Below, piece by piece: positions 18,061 to 26,623 of a stretch of DNA of 64,000 nt (the first letter of the stretch is position 1; each line of letters begins with the position of its first letter). Source of the stretch: Streptomyces sp. NBC_01335 (lineage in GTDB: Bacteria; Actinomycetota; Actinomycetes; Streptomycetales; Streptomycetaceae); contig NZ_CP108370.1 in NCBI RefSeq assembly GCF_035953295.1, forward strand, positions 2,852,001-2,916,000, written 5' to 3'. The position numbers and the translations under genes are program-made. A model generated the notes under the pieces. The model searched no databases. It was given only the letters and a program-made list of their open reading frames with translations, and was not told the origin of the DNA.

Positions 18061-20565
18061 ATGAGCGACGAGCCAGAGCGCTGGGCCCCCCGGGACCCCT
18101 CGGGGGAACCTTCCGGAGACGAAGGCGCCGCGCCCGCCGGGGAGGAACACCCGGACGGAACACCGGACGGAACACCGCACGCCGAGGCCGCGCAGAAGCG
18201 CGCGAAACGCCCCAGGCGGAAGGGCTGGCGCCGCCTCGTCCCGACCTGGCGGATGGTGCTCGGGGCCGTCCTGCTCGTCGCCGTCCTGCTCGTCGGCGGC
18301 TTCGTCGTCGGCTACCAGCTCGTCGACATCCCCGCCGCGAACTCCAGCGCCACCGCCCAGAGCAACGTCTACCTCTACCGCGACGGGGCGGTCATCGCCC
18401 GCGACGGCGACGTCAACCGGGAGAACGTCCAGCTCGCCCAGGTACCGAAGGACGTCCAGCACGCGGTGCTCGCCGCCGAGGACCGCAACTTCTACTCCGA
18501 GCGCGCCGTCGACATCAGCGCCATGGTCCGCGCCGCCTGGAACACCGTCACCGGCAAGGGCAGGCAGGGCGGTTCGACCATCACCCAGCAGTACGTCAAG
18601 AACTACTACCTGGGCCAGGAGCAGACGGTCGTCCGCAAGGCCAAGGAGTTCTTCATCGCGATCAAGCTGGACCGCGAGCAGACCAAGGACCAGATCTTCG
18701 AGGGGTACCTCAACACCAGCTACTTCGGCCGCAACGCCTACGGCATCCAGGCGGCCGCCCAGGCGTACTACGGCAAGGACGTCACCGACGTCGGCGTCGC
18801 CGAAGGCGCGTACCTCGCCTCGCTCCTCAACGCCCCCAGCGCGTACGACGTCGTCGCCCACCCGGAGAACAAGCCGGCCGTCCTCGCCCGCTGGAACTAC
18901 GTGCTCGACGGCATGGTCAAGGAGGAGTGGCTCGGCGCCTCCGCCCGCGCGGCGCTCACCTTCCCGCCACCGGACGGGGCGAAGACCTCCACCGGCCTCT
19001 CCGGGCAGCGCGGTTACCTCGTCGACGCCGTCAAGGACTACCTGACCGGCCACGGGATCGTCGACGAGGAGACCCTCGCCACCGGCGGCTACCGGATCAC
19101 CACCACCCTGGAGAAGGGGAAGCAGGACGCCTTCGTGGACGCCGTCGAGGAGAACGTGACCTCCCGGACCGACGACAGCCGCGCGGCCGACCGCAACGTC
19201 CGCGTCGGCGGAGCCTCCATCGACCCCGGCACCGGCAAGGTCGTCGCCCTGTACGGCGGGATCGACTACACCCGGCAGTACGTCAACAACGCGACCCGCC
19301 GCGACTACCAGGTCGGCTCCACCTTCAAGCCGTTCGTCTTCACCGCAGCCGTCGCCACCGGCGCCACCACCCAGGACGGCCGCCGGATCACCCCGAACAC
19401 CCGCTACGACGGCACCAACGAGCGCCCCGTCCAAGGGCGCCAGGGGGACACCGGGTACGCCCCCGCAAACGAGGACGACGTCAGCTACGGATCCATCACC
19501 GTCCGCGAGGCCACCGACAAGTCCGTCAACGCGGTGTACGCGCAGATGGCCGAGGACGTCGGCCCGGAGAAGGTCAAGGAGACCGCGATCGACCTCGGCG
19601 TCCCCGAGGACACCCCCGACCTGACCGCCTCCCCGTCCATCGCGCTCGGCCCGGCCACCGCCAGCGTGCTCGACATGACCGAGGCGTACGCGACCCTCGC
19701 CAACCACGGGCGGCACGGCACGTACACCCTGGTGGAGAAGGTCACCAAGGACGGCCGGAGCGTCTCGCTCCCCGACCGCACCACCCGGCAGGCCGTCAGC
19801 CGGCAGGCCGCCGACACCACCACCGCGATCCTGCGGAGCGTCGTCGAAGGCGGCACCGGTACGGCCGCACAGGGCGCGGGCCGCCCCGCCGCCGGGAAGA
19901 CCGGCACCGCCGAGGAGGACAAGGCCGCCTGGTTCGCCGGCTACACCCCCGACCTCGCGACCGTCGTCGCCGTCATGGGCCAGGACCCGGACACCGGAAC
20001 GCAGGAGTCCCTGTACGGAGCCCTCGGCCAGTCCCGCGTCAACGGCGGCGGCGCCCCCGCCGAGACCTGGGCCGACTACACCGCGGCCGCCCTCGAAGGC
20101 TCCGAGGTGCAGGACTTCGACCTGGACCTGGCGGAGGGCAGCGAGGAACCCGACCCCTCCGAGGACGAGTCGTCGCCCGCCGACCCCGACTCCCCGTCGG
20201 ACACCCCGAGCGGCGCCACCCCCACCACCTCCGCCGGCACCACCCCGGCCACCCCCGGCCCGACCGCCACCGGCACGGGCGGCACCACCGGCGGCGGCCC
20301 CACCGGGGGCTCCAACGCCAACGGCTCCAACACGAACGGCGCGGGCGGGTCCACCGCGAACGGCGGCAACGGCAACGACACCGGCGGTACGAACGCCGGC
20401 GGCACCGACGCGGGCACCGCCGAAGGCGGCGGGGAGACCGGCACCACCACCGGGGAGACCGGCGACGGCGGCGGCCCCACCGGGGACGGCAGCACGGGCG
20501 GCGGCCCGGCCGAGGGAGCCCGCGGCCCGGACCGGGGCCCGAACCTCCCGTACCCCTGGCGGTGA
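18061..20565 (+). CDS. Class A penicillin-binding protein (GT51 + transpeptidase)
   Basis: Bifunctional peptidoglycan synthase of 834 aa. The ATG at 18061 has GAGGAG upstream. Order: acidic cytoplasmic tail (1-45), basic stretch and one membrane helix (about 62-85), GT51 glycosyltransferase with EDRNFY (catalytic Glu140) and GGSTITQQYVKN, then the transpeptidase with Ser420 in GSTFKPF, SVN from 488 and KTGTA from 613. The last 150 residues are a Gly/Thr/Asn-rich tail that replaces any PASTA domain and is probably disordered in the cell wall. It polymerises and cross-links glycan strands outside the membrane. Confidence 0.95.
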   Translation: MSDEPERWAPRDPSGEPSGDEGAAPAGEEHPDGTPDGTPHAEAAQKRAKRPRRKGWRRLVPTWRMVLGAVLLVAVLLVGGFVVGYQLVDIPAANSSATAQSNVYLYRDGAVIARDGDVNRENVQLAQVPKDVQHAVLAAEDRNFYSERAVDISAMVRAAWNTVTGKGRQGGSTITQQYVKNYYLGQEQTVVRKAKEFFIAIKLDREQTKDQIFEGYLNTSYFGRNAYGIQAAAQAYYGKDVTDVGVAEGAYLASLLNAPSAYDVVAHPENKPAVLARWNYVLDGMVKEEWLGASARAALTFPPPDGAKTSTGLSGQRGYLVDAVKDYLTGHGIVDEETLATGGYRITTTLEKGKQDAFVDAVEENVTSRTDDSRAADRNVRVGGASIDPGTGKVVALYGGIDYTRQYVNNATRRDYQVGSTFKPFVFTAAVATGATTQDGRRITPNTRYDGTNERPVQGRQGDTGYAPANEDDVSYGSITVREATDKSVNAVYAQMAEDVGPEKVKETAIDLGVPEDTPDLTASPSIALGPATASVLDMTEAYATLANHGRHGTYTLVEKVTKDGRSVSLPDRTTRQAVSRQAADTTTAILRSVVEGGTGTAAQGAGRPAAGKTGTAEEDKAAWFAGYTPDLATVVAVMGQDPDTGTQESLYGALGQSRVNGGGAPAETWADYTAAALEGSEVQDFDLDLAEGSEEPDPSEDESSPADPDSPSDTPSGATPTTSAGTTPATPGPTATGTGGTTGGGPTGGSNANGSNTNGAGGSTANGGNGNDTGGTNAGGTDAGTAEGGGETGTTTGETGDGGGPTGDGSTGGGPAEGARGPDRGPNLPYPWR

Positions 20566-20612
20566 GACCGGGAGACCCGGAGATACCCGGGGAGACCGGG
20601 GAGACCGGGGGC

Positions 20613-20933
20613 TCAGTGCCCCGAAGTCGCCTTCAGCCCCACCACGGACACCAGCAGCAGGCAGACGAAGAAGATCCGCGCGGCGGTCACCGGCTCGTGC
20701 AGCACCACCATCCCGAGCACCGCCGCACCGGCGGCCCCGATCCCCACCCACACGCCGTAGGCCGTGCCGATCGGCAGCGACTTCGCCGCCTGCGCCAGCA
20801 GCAGCATGCTGGCCACGATCCCGAGGACGGTGAACACGCTCGGCCACAGCCGGGTGAACCCCTCCGCGTACTTCATACCGACCGACCAGCCCACTTCGAG
20901 CAGGCCGGCAACGATCAAGAGAACCCAGGCCAC
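20613..20933 (-). CDS. gdx: Gdx-type SMR guanidinium exporter
   Basis: Small multidrug resistance family protein of 106 aa with four helices. GTG at 20933 has GGAGG about eight bases upstream. The sequence follows the Gdx (SugE) subtype rather than the Qac subtype: LIVAGLLEVGW with the central Glu13, KYAEGFTR, LPIGTAYGVWVGIGA, and the ending GLKATSG. Gdx proteins exchange guanidinium for protons as antiparallel dimers. A guanidine-III-type riboswitch about 40 bases upstream supports this substrate. The gene is monocistronic. Confidence 0.88.
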   Translation of the reverse strand: MAWVLLIVAGLLEVGWSVGMKYAEGFTRLWPSVFTVLGIVASMLLLAQAAKSLPIGTAYGVWVGIGAAGAAVLGMVVLHEPVTAARIFFVCLLLVSVVGLKATSGH

Positions 20934-20973
20934 GACGGCCACCTCCGACGACTGACGCACGGAACAACACGGA

Positions 20974-21016
20974 CCGCGTCGTCTTTGCCTTGCCCGGTAC
21001 GGCGCGTCTCGTCGGG
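20974..21016 (-). promoter_or_regulatory. Guanidine-III (ykkC-III) riboswitch candidate
   Basis: On the minus strand this reads CCCGACGAGACGCGCC, GTACCGGGCAAGG, CAAAGACGACGCGG. Compared from memory with the Thermobifida fusca ykkC-III aptamer it keeps the ACGAG box, the CGCCGUACC core, the GGcAAGgcAAAGACG segment, a CCCG/CGGG stem and a CGCG/CGCG pseudoknot-like pairing. It lies 40 bases upstream of the gdx start, near the ribosome site. Guanidine-III aptamers usually act on translation of guanidinium exporters. Boundaries are approximate. Confidence 0.78.
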
Positions 21017-21041
21017 TCGTTCCACCGTAGCAACAAACGCG

Positions 21042-21075
21042 GTGGAGCCCGGTGACAGGAGTCACCGGGCTCCAC
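21042..21075 (-). terminator. Terminator after the GroES-like gene
   Basis: Perfect 15-bp stem (21042-21056 with 21061-21075) and a 4-base loop, 25 bases downstream of the GroES-like stop. Confidence 0.8.
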
Positions 21076-21099
21076 GGGCCCCACCACGAGGGACAGCGG

Positions 21100-21441
21100 T
21101 TACAGATACAGCCCCGTCGAATCGACCGAGCCCTCGAAACGGTCCGCAGCCACCGCATGCAGATCCCGCTCCCGCATCAGTACGTACGCCACACTCCGCA
21201 CCTCGACCTCGGCACGGTCCTCGGGGTCGTACAGCACCCGGTCCCCCGGCTCGACCGACCGCACGTTCTGGCCCACGGCCACCACCCTGGCCCACGCCAG
21301 ACGGCGGCCCACCGCGGCCGTCGCGGGAATCAGAATGCCGCCTCCGGACCGGCGCTCGCCCTCCGGCGAGTCGGACCGGACCAGCACACGGTCGTGCAGC
21401 ATGCGGATGGGCAGCTTGTCGTCCTGGGTGTTGTCGCTCAC
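21100..21441 (-). CDS. GroES-like co-chaperonin family protein
   Basis: 113 aa; GTG at 21441 chosen with GGTAGG about nine bases upstream (a TTG at 21450 is the longer option). The GroES fold is recognisable from LPIRMLHDRVLVR at the start, a mobile-loop-like ERRSGGGILIP, then ARVVAVGQNVRSVEPGDRVLYDPEDRAEVE and a C-terminal YVLMRERDLHAV. It is a stand-alone paralogue: no groEL is adjacent and the mobile loop is unlike the canonical one. Its target is unknown. Confidence 0.78.
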   Translation of the reverse strand: MSDNTQDDKLPIRMLHDRVLVRSDSPEGERRSGGGILIPATAAVGRRLAWARVVAVGQNVRSVEPGDRVLYDPEDRAEVEVRSVAYVLMRERDLHAVAADRFEGSVDSTGLYL

Positions 21442-21550
21442 GCCCCGCAACCTACCCGCCGGACCACCGCCCGTACGCCGTAGGGGGTACGTCCACCCGC
21501 ATCCGCGCCACGACGCGTATCCTCCCCGCGCCGCCGGGCGACCACCGGGC

Positions 21551-21572
21551 GGCCGGTCCCACCGGACCGGCC
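21551..21572 (-). terminator. Terminator after the DUF3618 gene
   Basis: Nine-bp perfect stem GGCCGGTCC/GGACCGGCC with a 4-base loop, inside a weaker outer inverted repeat, 19 bases past the DUF3618 stop. Confidence 0.55.
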
Positions 21573-21590
21573 ACGCCCGGCGCCACCCAC

Positions 21591-21923
21591 CTACCGGCGC
21601 CGGCTGCCCTTCGGGCGCCGCACCGACACGACCAGCAGACCCACCACACCGACCGCGAGCAGCGCCACCGGCACCACCCGTTCCAGCCGCGGCGAGCCGT
21701 CCTCCGCCACGAATCGCGCCTTCACGTCCGAGACCGAACGATTCACCGCGACGTACGCGCGGCCCGCCGTGCGGTCCACCTTCTCGGCGACCATGGCCTT
21801 CGCGTCACCGATGATCGTCTTCGGGTGCACCCGCACCCCGATCTCGTCGAGGACCACAGCCAGCTGCTCGCGCCTGCTGATGATGTCCGCCTCGATCTGC
21901 GCAGGGGTCCTCGTATCCGACAC
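21591..21923 (-). CDS. DUF3618 small membrane protein
   Basis: 110 aa. N-terminal DUF3618 signature: TPAQIEADIISRREQLAVVLDEIGVRVHP, followed by a helical stretch and one membrane helix near the C-terminus (VVPVALLAVGVVGLLVVSV), then a basic tail. Members of this actinobacterial family are single-pass proteins of unknown role. It is divergent from bcp, with a shared 128-bp promoter region. Confidence 0.85.
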   Translation of the reverse strand: MSDTRTPAQIEADIISRREQLAVVLDEIGVRVHPKTIIGDAKAMVAEKVDRTAGRAYVAVNRSVSDVKARFVAEDGSPRLERVVPVALLAVGVVGLLVVSVRRPKGSRRR

Positions 21924-22051
21924 TGCGCCGCCTCCGTGGTGGTCGTCCGGTAAACCTTCATCGACAGTCTGTCAGCTCGACCGCCCGCACACCCGGCGGC
22001 ACCCCTATTACGCTCGGTCGCGTACACCCCACGCGCCACCCGAGGAGAACC

Positions 22052-22519
22052 ATGAGCGAGCGCCTCCAGCCCGGCGACACCGCCCCCGCCTTCACCCTTC
22101 CGGACGCCGACGGCAAGGACGTGTCGCTCGCGGACCACAAGGGCCGCAAGGTGATCGTCTACTTCTACCCCAAGGCCCTTACCCCCGGTTGCACCAAGCA
22201 GGCCTGCGACTTCACCGACAACCTGGACCTGCTGAGCGGTGCCGGATACGACGTCATCGGCATCTCGCCCGACAAGCCGGAGCAGCTCGCGAAGTTCCGC
22301 GAGCAGGAGAACCTCAAGGTCACCCTGGTCGCCGACCCGTCCAAGGAGGTCCTCGCGGCCTACGGCGCTTACGGCGAGAAGCAGAACTACGGCAAAACGG
22401 TGACGGGCACCATCCGGTCCACCTTCGTCGTCGACGAGCAGGGCCTGATCGAACACGCCTTCTACAACGTCCGGGCCGCCGGCCACGTCGCGAAGATCAT
22501 CAAGGACCTCAAGATCTGA
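22052..22519 (+). CDS. bcp: Thioredoxin-dependent thiol peroxidase (Bcp)
   Basis: Peroxiredoxin of 155 aa that reduces hydroperoxides. GAGGAG lies just upstream of the ATG. It has the AhpC/TSA fold with FTLPDADG, VIVYFYPKALTPGCTKQACDF containing the peroxidatic Cys47 and a second Cys52 five residues on, as in atypical two-Cys Bcp proteins. The usual Bcp resolving arrangement CxxxxC is intact. It is cytosolic, monocistronic and divergent from the DUF3618 gene. Confidence 0.95.
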   Translation: MSERLQPGDTAPAFTLPDADGKDVSLADHKGRKVIVYFYPKALTPGCTKQACDFTDNLDLLSGAGYDVIGISPDKPEQLAKFREQENLKVTLVADPSKEVLAAYGAYGEKQNYGKTVTGTIRSTFVVDEQGLIEHAFYNVRAAGHVAKIIKDLKI

Positions 22520-22537
22520 CGCACCCCCTCGGGCGGT

Positions 22538-22565
22538 GTTCGGTGTTCACCACTGCACACCGAAC
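22538..22565 (+). terminator. Possible bcp terminator
   Basis: Nine-bp stem GTTCGGTGT/ACACCGAAC with a 10-base loop starting 19 bases after the bcp stop; flanking CGGG/CCCG can extend it. Confidence 0.5.
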
Positions 22566-22738
22566 CCGCAGGCCCGGGGGAACCCGCGGAAACCGAGGAG
22601 CCGGGAAACCCGCAGGAAACGGCAGGAACCTGTCGCGAAGCTGTGAGGGACCTCGCAATCACCGGGCCGATCGGTTTGCGACCGCCATGACCGTACAGAA
22701 GCCTTTCTTGGAACACCCTCCGAGGAAAGGACCCGGCC

Positions 22739-24235
22739 ATGGCGGCCACCGACCCCCACCAGGCGGCCGACCCCGACGCGGTCAAGCGCCACCCCATGCT
22801 CTTCCGGGCCGTCCGGAAACGCCAGAACCCCAGACTCCGCCGCACCGACATCACGGTCACCGACGACCAGGCCGTCAAGCGCGCGGTGAAAGCGGCCTCA
22901 CTCGGCAATGCCATGGAGTGGTTCGACTTCGGCATCTACTCCTACCTCGCCGTCACCCTGGGGCACGTCTTCTTCCCGTCCGGGAACGACACGACCCAGC
23001 TGCTCTCCTCCTTCGCGACCTTCGCCGTGGCCTTCCTCGTCCGGCCACTCGGAGGCATGTTCTTCGGCCCGATGGGCGACAAGGTCGGCCGCAAGAAGAT
23101 CCTCGCCCTCACGATGATCATGATGGCGATCGGCACCTTCGCCATCGGCCTCATCCCCTCGCACGACGCGATCGGCATCTGGGCCCCCGCCCTGCTGATC
23201 TTCTTCCGCATGCTCCAGGGCTTCTCCACCGGCGGTGAGTACGGCGGCGCCTCCACCTTCATCGCCGAGTACGCCCCCGACAAGCGCCGCGGGTTCTTCG
23301 GCAGCTTCCTGGAGTTCGGCACCCTCGCCGGATACGTCGGCGCCGCCGGCCTGGTCACCGCGCTCTACGCGCTCCTCGACACCGGCCAGATGGAGAGCTG
23401 GGGCTGGCGCATCCCGTTCCTCGTCGCGGGCCCCCTCGGCCTCGTCGGCCTCTACCTCCGCCTCCGCCTCGACGAGACCCCCGCCTTCCAGAAGCTGGAG
23501 GGCGGCACCGCCCACGCCTCCGAGGCCGCCGACAGCGTGGAGACCACCGCCAAGGGCGACCTCGCGAAGATCTTCCGCGACTACTGGCCGACGCTGATCC
23601 TCTGCATCTGCCTGGTCGGCGCCTACAACATCGCCGACTACATGCTCCTCTCGTACATGCCGACGTACCTCTCCGACGAGCTCGGCTACAGCGAGACCCA
23701 CGGCCTGCTGATCCTGCTCGTGGTGATGGTCGTCCTCATGCTGCTCATCAGCCAGGTCGGCAAGCTCTCCGACCGCTTCGGCCGCAAGCCGCTGCTGATG
23801 ACGGGCATGCTCGGCTTCCTGGTGCTCTCGCTGCCGTCGTTCCTGCTGATCCGGCAGGGCAGCATCCCGGCCATCACCATCGGCATGCTCATGCTGGGCC
23901 TCTCGCTGCTCTGCATGCTCGGCACCATGTCGGCGGCCCTCCCGGCCCTCTTCCCGACGAACGTCCGGTACGGCTCGCTCTCCGTCGGCTACAACCTCTC
24001 CGCGTCGATCTTCGGCGGCACGACCCCCCTGGTCATCACCGCCCTGATCAGCTGGAGCGGTACGAACCTCATGCCCGCGTACTACGCGATGGCCGCCGCC
24101 CTGGTCGGCGTGGTCTCCGTGGCCTGCATGAAGGAGACCGCCAACAAGCCCCTCGACGGCTCCCCGCCCTCGGTGGAGACCCCGGAGGAGGCGGCGGAGC
24201 TCGTCCACGCGCAGTCGCCGGACCCGAAGTTCTGA
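22739..24235 (+). CDS. MHS-family MFS transporter (ProP-like)
   Basis: Proton symporter of 498 aa with 12 helices in the metabolite:H+ symporter group. The ATG at 22739 follows AGGAAAGG. A 50-residue cytoplasmic N-terminus precedes AMEWFDFGIYSYLAVTLGHVFFP. The MHS signatures RPLGGMFFGPMGDKVGRKK and GFSTGGEYGGASTFIAEYAP are intact. Close relatives take up proline, glycine betaine or alpha-ketoglutarate; the sequence favours the ProP side but does not fix the substrate. A strong terminator follows. Confidence 0.88.
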   Translation: MAATDPHQAADPDAVKRHPMLFRAVRKRQNPRLRRTDITVTDDQAVKRAVKAASLGNAMEWFDFGIYSYLAVTLGHVFFPSGNDTTQLLSSFATFAVAFLVRPLGGMFFGPMGDKVGRKKILALTMIMMAIGTFAIGLIPSHDAIGIWAPALLIFFRMLQGFSTGGEYGGASTFIAEYAPDKRRGFFGSFLEFGTLAGYVGAAGLVTALYALLDTGQMESWGWRIPFLVAGPLGLVGLYLRLRLDETPAFQKLEGGTAHASEAADSVETTAKGDLAKIFRDYWPTLILCICLVGAYNIADYMLLSYMPTYLSDELGYSETHGLLILLVVMVVLMLLISQVGKLSDRFGRKPLLMTGMLGFLVLSLPSFLLIRQGSIPAITIGMLMLGLSLLCMLGTMSAALPALFPTNVRYGSLSVGYNLSASIFGGTTPLVITALISWSGTNLMPAYYAMAAALVGVVSVACMKETANKPLDGSPPSVETPEEAAELVHAQSPDPKF

Positions 24236-24249
24236 CGCAGCACCCGCAC

Positions 24250-24296
24250 GGAAGGGCCCGTACCGCTTCGGTCGAGGAAGCGGTACGGGCCCTTCC
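24250..24296 (+). terminator. Strong terminator after the MHS transporter
   Basis: Perfect 20-bp stem (24250-24269 with 24277-24296) and a 7-base loop, 14 bases after the stop. Confidence 0.85.
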
Positions 24297-24387
24297 GCAT
24301 CTCACCGCATGACGGACGTGACGGTCCGATTACCGGTTCGTTGCTCCGTACGAGGCCGCGAACGCGCGGCCGGACGGGGAGGAAGAG

Positions 24388-25072
24388 ATGCCGGTCAGTC
24401 CTTACACGCATCAGGTGCTGTCGGAGGCAGCCGCGTCGTCGCGAACCATGTCCCAGGCCATGATCGGTCTGGGGCTGCCGCCCTGGAGCGGCTCTCGGCG
24501 CTACCTTCTGGATCGCATGCGAAAAAAATGGGCATCGCGACCTCACACTTCGAGCGGGAGGGCACACGGTGGACCAAGGAGGTGCTCGAACCCGCTGTCG
24601 CCGCTTCGACGACCATGGTGGGCGTATTGCGTCTTCTGGGACTGGACGCGGTGGGGGAAACCACTCCCACATCAGTCGCCGAGTCAGGTCCCTGGGGATC
24701 GATACCTCCCATTTCGAATCCTCCGCGCCCCGTTCGTCGAAGGGCCGACGGCATCGCACTCCGGAGGAGCTGCTCGTCGAACAGGACCCCGCCGCGGCAC
24801 GCCGCGAGCAGAGCAGCCGCTTGAAGCGAGCCCTGACGCTCCTCGGTGTCGAGGAGCGCTGCACCGGGTGCGGTAACGCCGGGACCTGGCAGGGGCGCCC
24901 CTTGCCGCTGGAGGTCGACCACATCGACGGCAATTGGCGGAACAACCGGGTGGAGAACCTCCGGATGCTGTGTCCCAACTGTCACTCGACGACTGATTCG
25001 TACAGAGGACGGAGCAAACGTTCCCGAACCGACCGCAGGCGTCCCGTCCGCACACCGGCGGCGGCGCGATGA
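24388..25072 (+). pseudogene. HNH endonuclease gene broken by two frameshifts
   Basis: Three frames together give one HNH protein like its downstream neighbour. Frame one starts at ATG 24388 (GAGGAAGAG upstream) and reads MPVSPYTHQVLSEAAASS to the A7 run near 24520. One missing A moves it to a frame reading MGIATSHFEREGTRWTKEVL up to the G5 run near 24650. One missing G moves it to GGNHSHISRRVRSLGIDTSH and the HNH end: CTGCG, LEVDHIDGN, LCPNCH. Both breaks are single-base losses in homopolymers, so assembly error is as likely as true decay. The rebuilt product would be about 228 aa. Its stop overlaps the next HNH start (ATGA). Confidence 0.75.
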
Positions 25073-25719
25073 ACGCCTCCCGCACGTACGACCGGGCGAC
25101 GCTCGCGGAAGCGGCGGCCGAGTGCCACACCATCGAAGAGGTCATCGCCCATCTCGGCACTCCCCCGTACGAACGACTCGGCCGCTACCTGATGAGGCGG
25201 TTCACCCACTACGCCATCGACGTTTCGCACTTCCGGCCCACGGGCAGGCGTCCACGCCCCGACCCCGATCGGGTCGTCGAGGCGGTCGCACGGTCCGTCA
25301 GCATCGCAGAGACGCTGCGACGCCTCGGACGAGCCGACAACGGTGCCCAACGCGCCCTGCTCCGTACCTGGGTGTCGGAACAGGGAATCGACACGTCGCA
25401 TTTCCTGGGGCAGGCCCATCAGCGTTCAAAACGACACGCGCCGAAAAGGCGCGCCGAGGATGTTCTCGTACGCCACGCCGGCCCGCGAAGCCGTGCGACC
25501 CGGCTGCGCCAGGCGCTGCTCGATCTGGGCACGCCGCAGAACTGCGCCGGATGCGGCACGGAAGCGGTCTGGCTGGGAAAGCCCATGACGCTGGAGATCG
25601 ATCACGTCAACGGCGACCCCTGCGACGATCGCCGCGAGAACCTGCGGATGCTCTGTCCCAACTGCCATGCGATCACCAGCACATGGTGTCGAGGAGGAAA
25701 CCGGTCGGCTGCCCCGTGA
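25069..25719 (+). CDS. HNH endonuclease domain protein
   Basis: 216 aa, intact paralogue of the upstream broken gene and coupled to it by ATGA. Two N-terminal modules of about 48 residues, each helical and ending in a similar tag (AIDVSHF near 54, GIDTSHF near 110), probably bind DNA. The C-terminal nuclease-type domain has CAGCG, LEIDHVNGDPCDDRRENLRM and LCPNCH, i.e. the CxxC zinc pairs and the DH of the HNH motif. Such proteins occur in phage, homing and defence contexts; nothing nearby decides between these. It lies just upstream of a tRNA gene. Confidence 0.82.
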   Translation: MNASRTYDRATLAEAAAECHTIEEVIAHLGTPPYERLGRYLMRRFTHYAIDVSHFRPTGRRPRPDPDRVVEAVARSVSIAETLRRLGRADNGAQRALLRTWVSEQGIDTSHFLGQAHQRSKRHAPKRRAEDVLVRHAGPRSRATRLRQALLDLGTPQNCAGCGTEAVWLGKPMTLEIDHVNGDPCDDRRENLRMLCPNCHAITSTWCRGGNRSAAP

Positions 25720-25807
25720 TCGAATCCTGGTTCCTGCCGGGGCAGGCTCCAGTCTCCGTCCGTGCCAAGTAAACTGGGCTCTCCGCCCGTACGATGACTG
25801 GCGGCTG

Positions 25808-25891
25808 GCGGCGGTGGTGCAACGGCGACACAGCAGACTTAGGATCTGTGGCCCGTGAAACGGCTTGAGGGTTCGAATCCCTTCCGCCGCA
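25808..25891 (+). tRNA. tRNA-Leu (UAG anticodon)
   Basis: 84-nt class II tRNA. Acceptor stem GCGGCGG/CCGCCGC with discriminator A at 25891; anticodon stem GCAGA/TCTGT; loop CTTAGGA with anticodon TAG at 25840-25842, decoding CUA; long variable arm (GGCCCGTGAAACGGCTT); T-loop TTCGAAT. No CCA is encoded. Confidence 0.93.
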
Positions 25892-25896
25892 CACTG

Positions 25897-25934
25897 AACG
25901 GCCTGCGCTTCGAGGAATCGACGCGCAGGCCGTT
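25897..25934 (+). terminator. Terminator after tRNA-Leu
   Basis: 11-bp stem AACGGCCTGCG/CGCAGGCCGTT followed by TTCT, starting six bases after the tRNA end. Confidence 0.75.
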
Positions 25935-25949
25935 TCTGCTGCCCGCGCC

Positions 25950-26552
25950 TCAGCCCACCAGCTCCCGCACCACCGGTGCCAGCGCGCGGAACGCCTTGCC
26001 GCGGTGGCTGATGGCGTTCTTCTCCGCCGGGGTGAGTTCCGCGCAGGTACGCGTCTCGCCCTCGGGCTGGAGGATCGGGTCGTAGCCGAAGCCGTGCGCG
26101 CCGGCCGGGGCGAAGCGGAGGGTGCCGGGCATGCGGCCTTCGACGACGCGTTCCGTACCGTCCGGGAGGGCGAGGGCGGCGGCGCAGGCGAAGTGGGCGG
26201 CGCGGTGCGGGGTGTCGATGTCGCCGAGCTGGGCGAGGAGCAGGTCGAGGTTGGCCTGGTCGTCGCCGTGCCGGCCGGCCCAGCGGGCGGAGAAGATGCC
26301 GGGGGCGCCGCCGAGTACGTCGACGCAGAGGCCGGAGTCGTCGGCGATGGCCGGGTGGCCGGTGGCCTTGGCCAGGGCGTGGGCTTTCAGCAGGGCGTTC
26401 TCGGCGAAGGTGACGCCGGTCTCCTTGACGTCCGGGATCTCGGGGTACGCGTCCGCGCCGACGAGTTCGTGGCTGAGGCCGGCGTCGGCGAGGATCGCGT
26501 GGAGTTCGGTGATTTTCCCGGCATTGCGGGTGGCGAGGATCAGGCGGGTCAT
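25950..26552 (-). CDS. rdgB: RdgB/HAM1 non-canonical purine NTP pyrophosphatase
   Basis: 200 aa, the full family length. It hydrolyses dITP, dXTP and ITP to monophosphates and keeps deaminated purines out of DNA and RNA. Signatures: LATRNAGKITEL at the N-terminus (substrate loop), TFAENALLKA, IADDSGLCVDVLGGAPGIFSAR (catalytic Asp region), FGYDPIL and AELTPAEKNAISHRGKA at the C-terminus. Divergent tRNA terminator and lipoprotein gene flank it; rph lies two genes upstream on the same strand, the usual pairing. Confidence 0.96.
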   Translation of the reverse strand: MTRLILATRNAGKITELHAILADAGLSHELVGADAYPEIPDVKETGVTFAENALLKAHALAKATGHPAIADDSGLCVDVLGGAPGIFSARWAGRHGDDQANLDLLLAQLGDIDTPHRAAHFACAAALALPDGTERVVEGRMPGTLRFAPAGAHGFGYDPILQPEGETRTCAELTPAEKNAISHRGKAFRALAPVVRELVG

Positions 26553-26623
26553 GGATCGATTGTCACTCCCCCGCCGTCGCGGAGGTGCCCCGGGCCCGCC
26601 CCGCCCCGTCTCGCCTCACCGGT

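Noticed and set aside
18001..21087. 1028-aa open frame on the minus strand
   Set aside because: It lies antisense to the PBP gene in a GC-rich shadow frame, with biased Val/Gly/Asp composition and no motif.
25808..25940. tRNA-Leu as an att site with an integrated element
   Set aside because: No second copy of the tRNA 3' end, no integrase and no element boundary is visible in the window.
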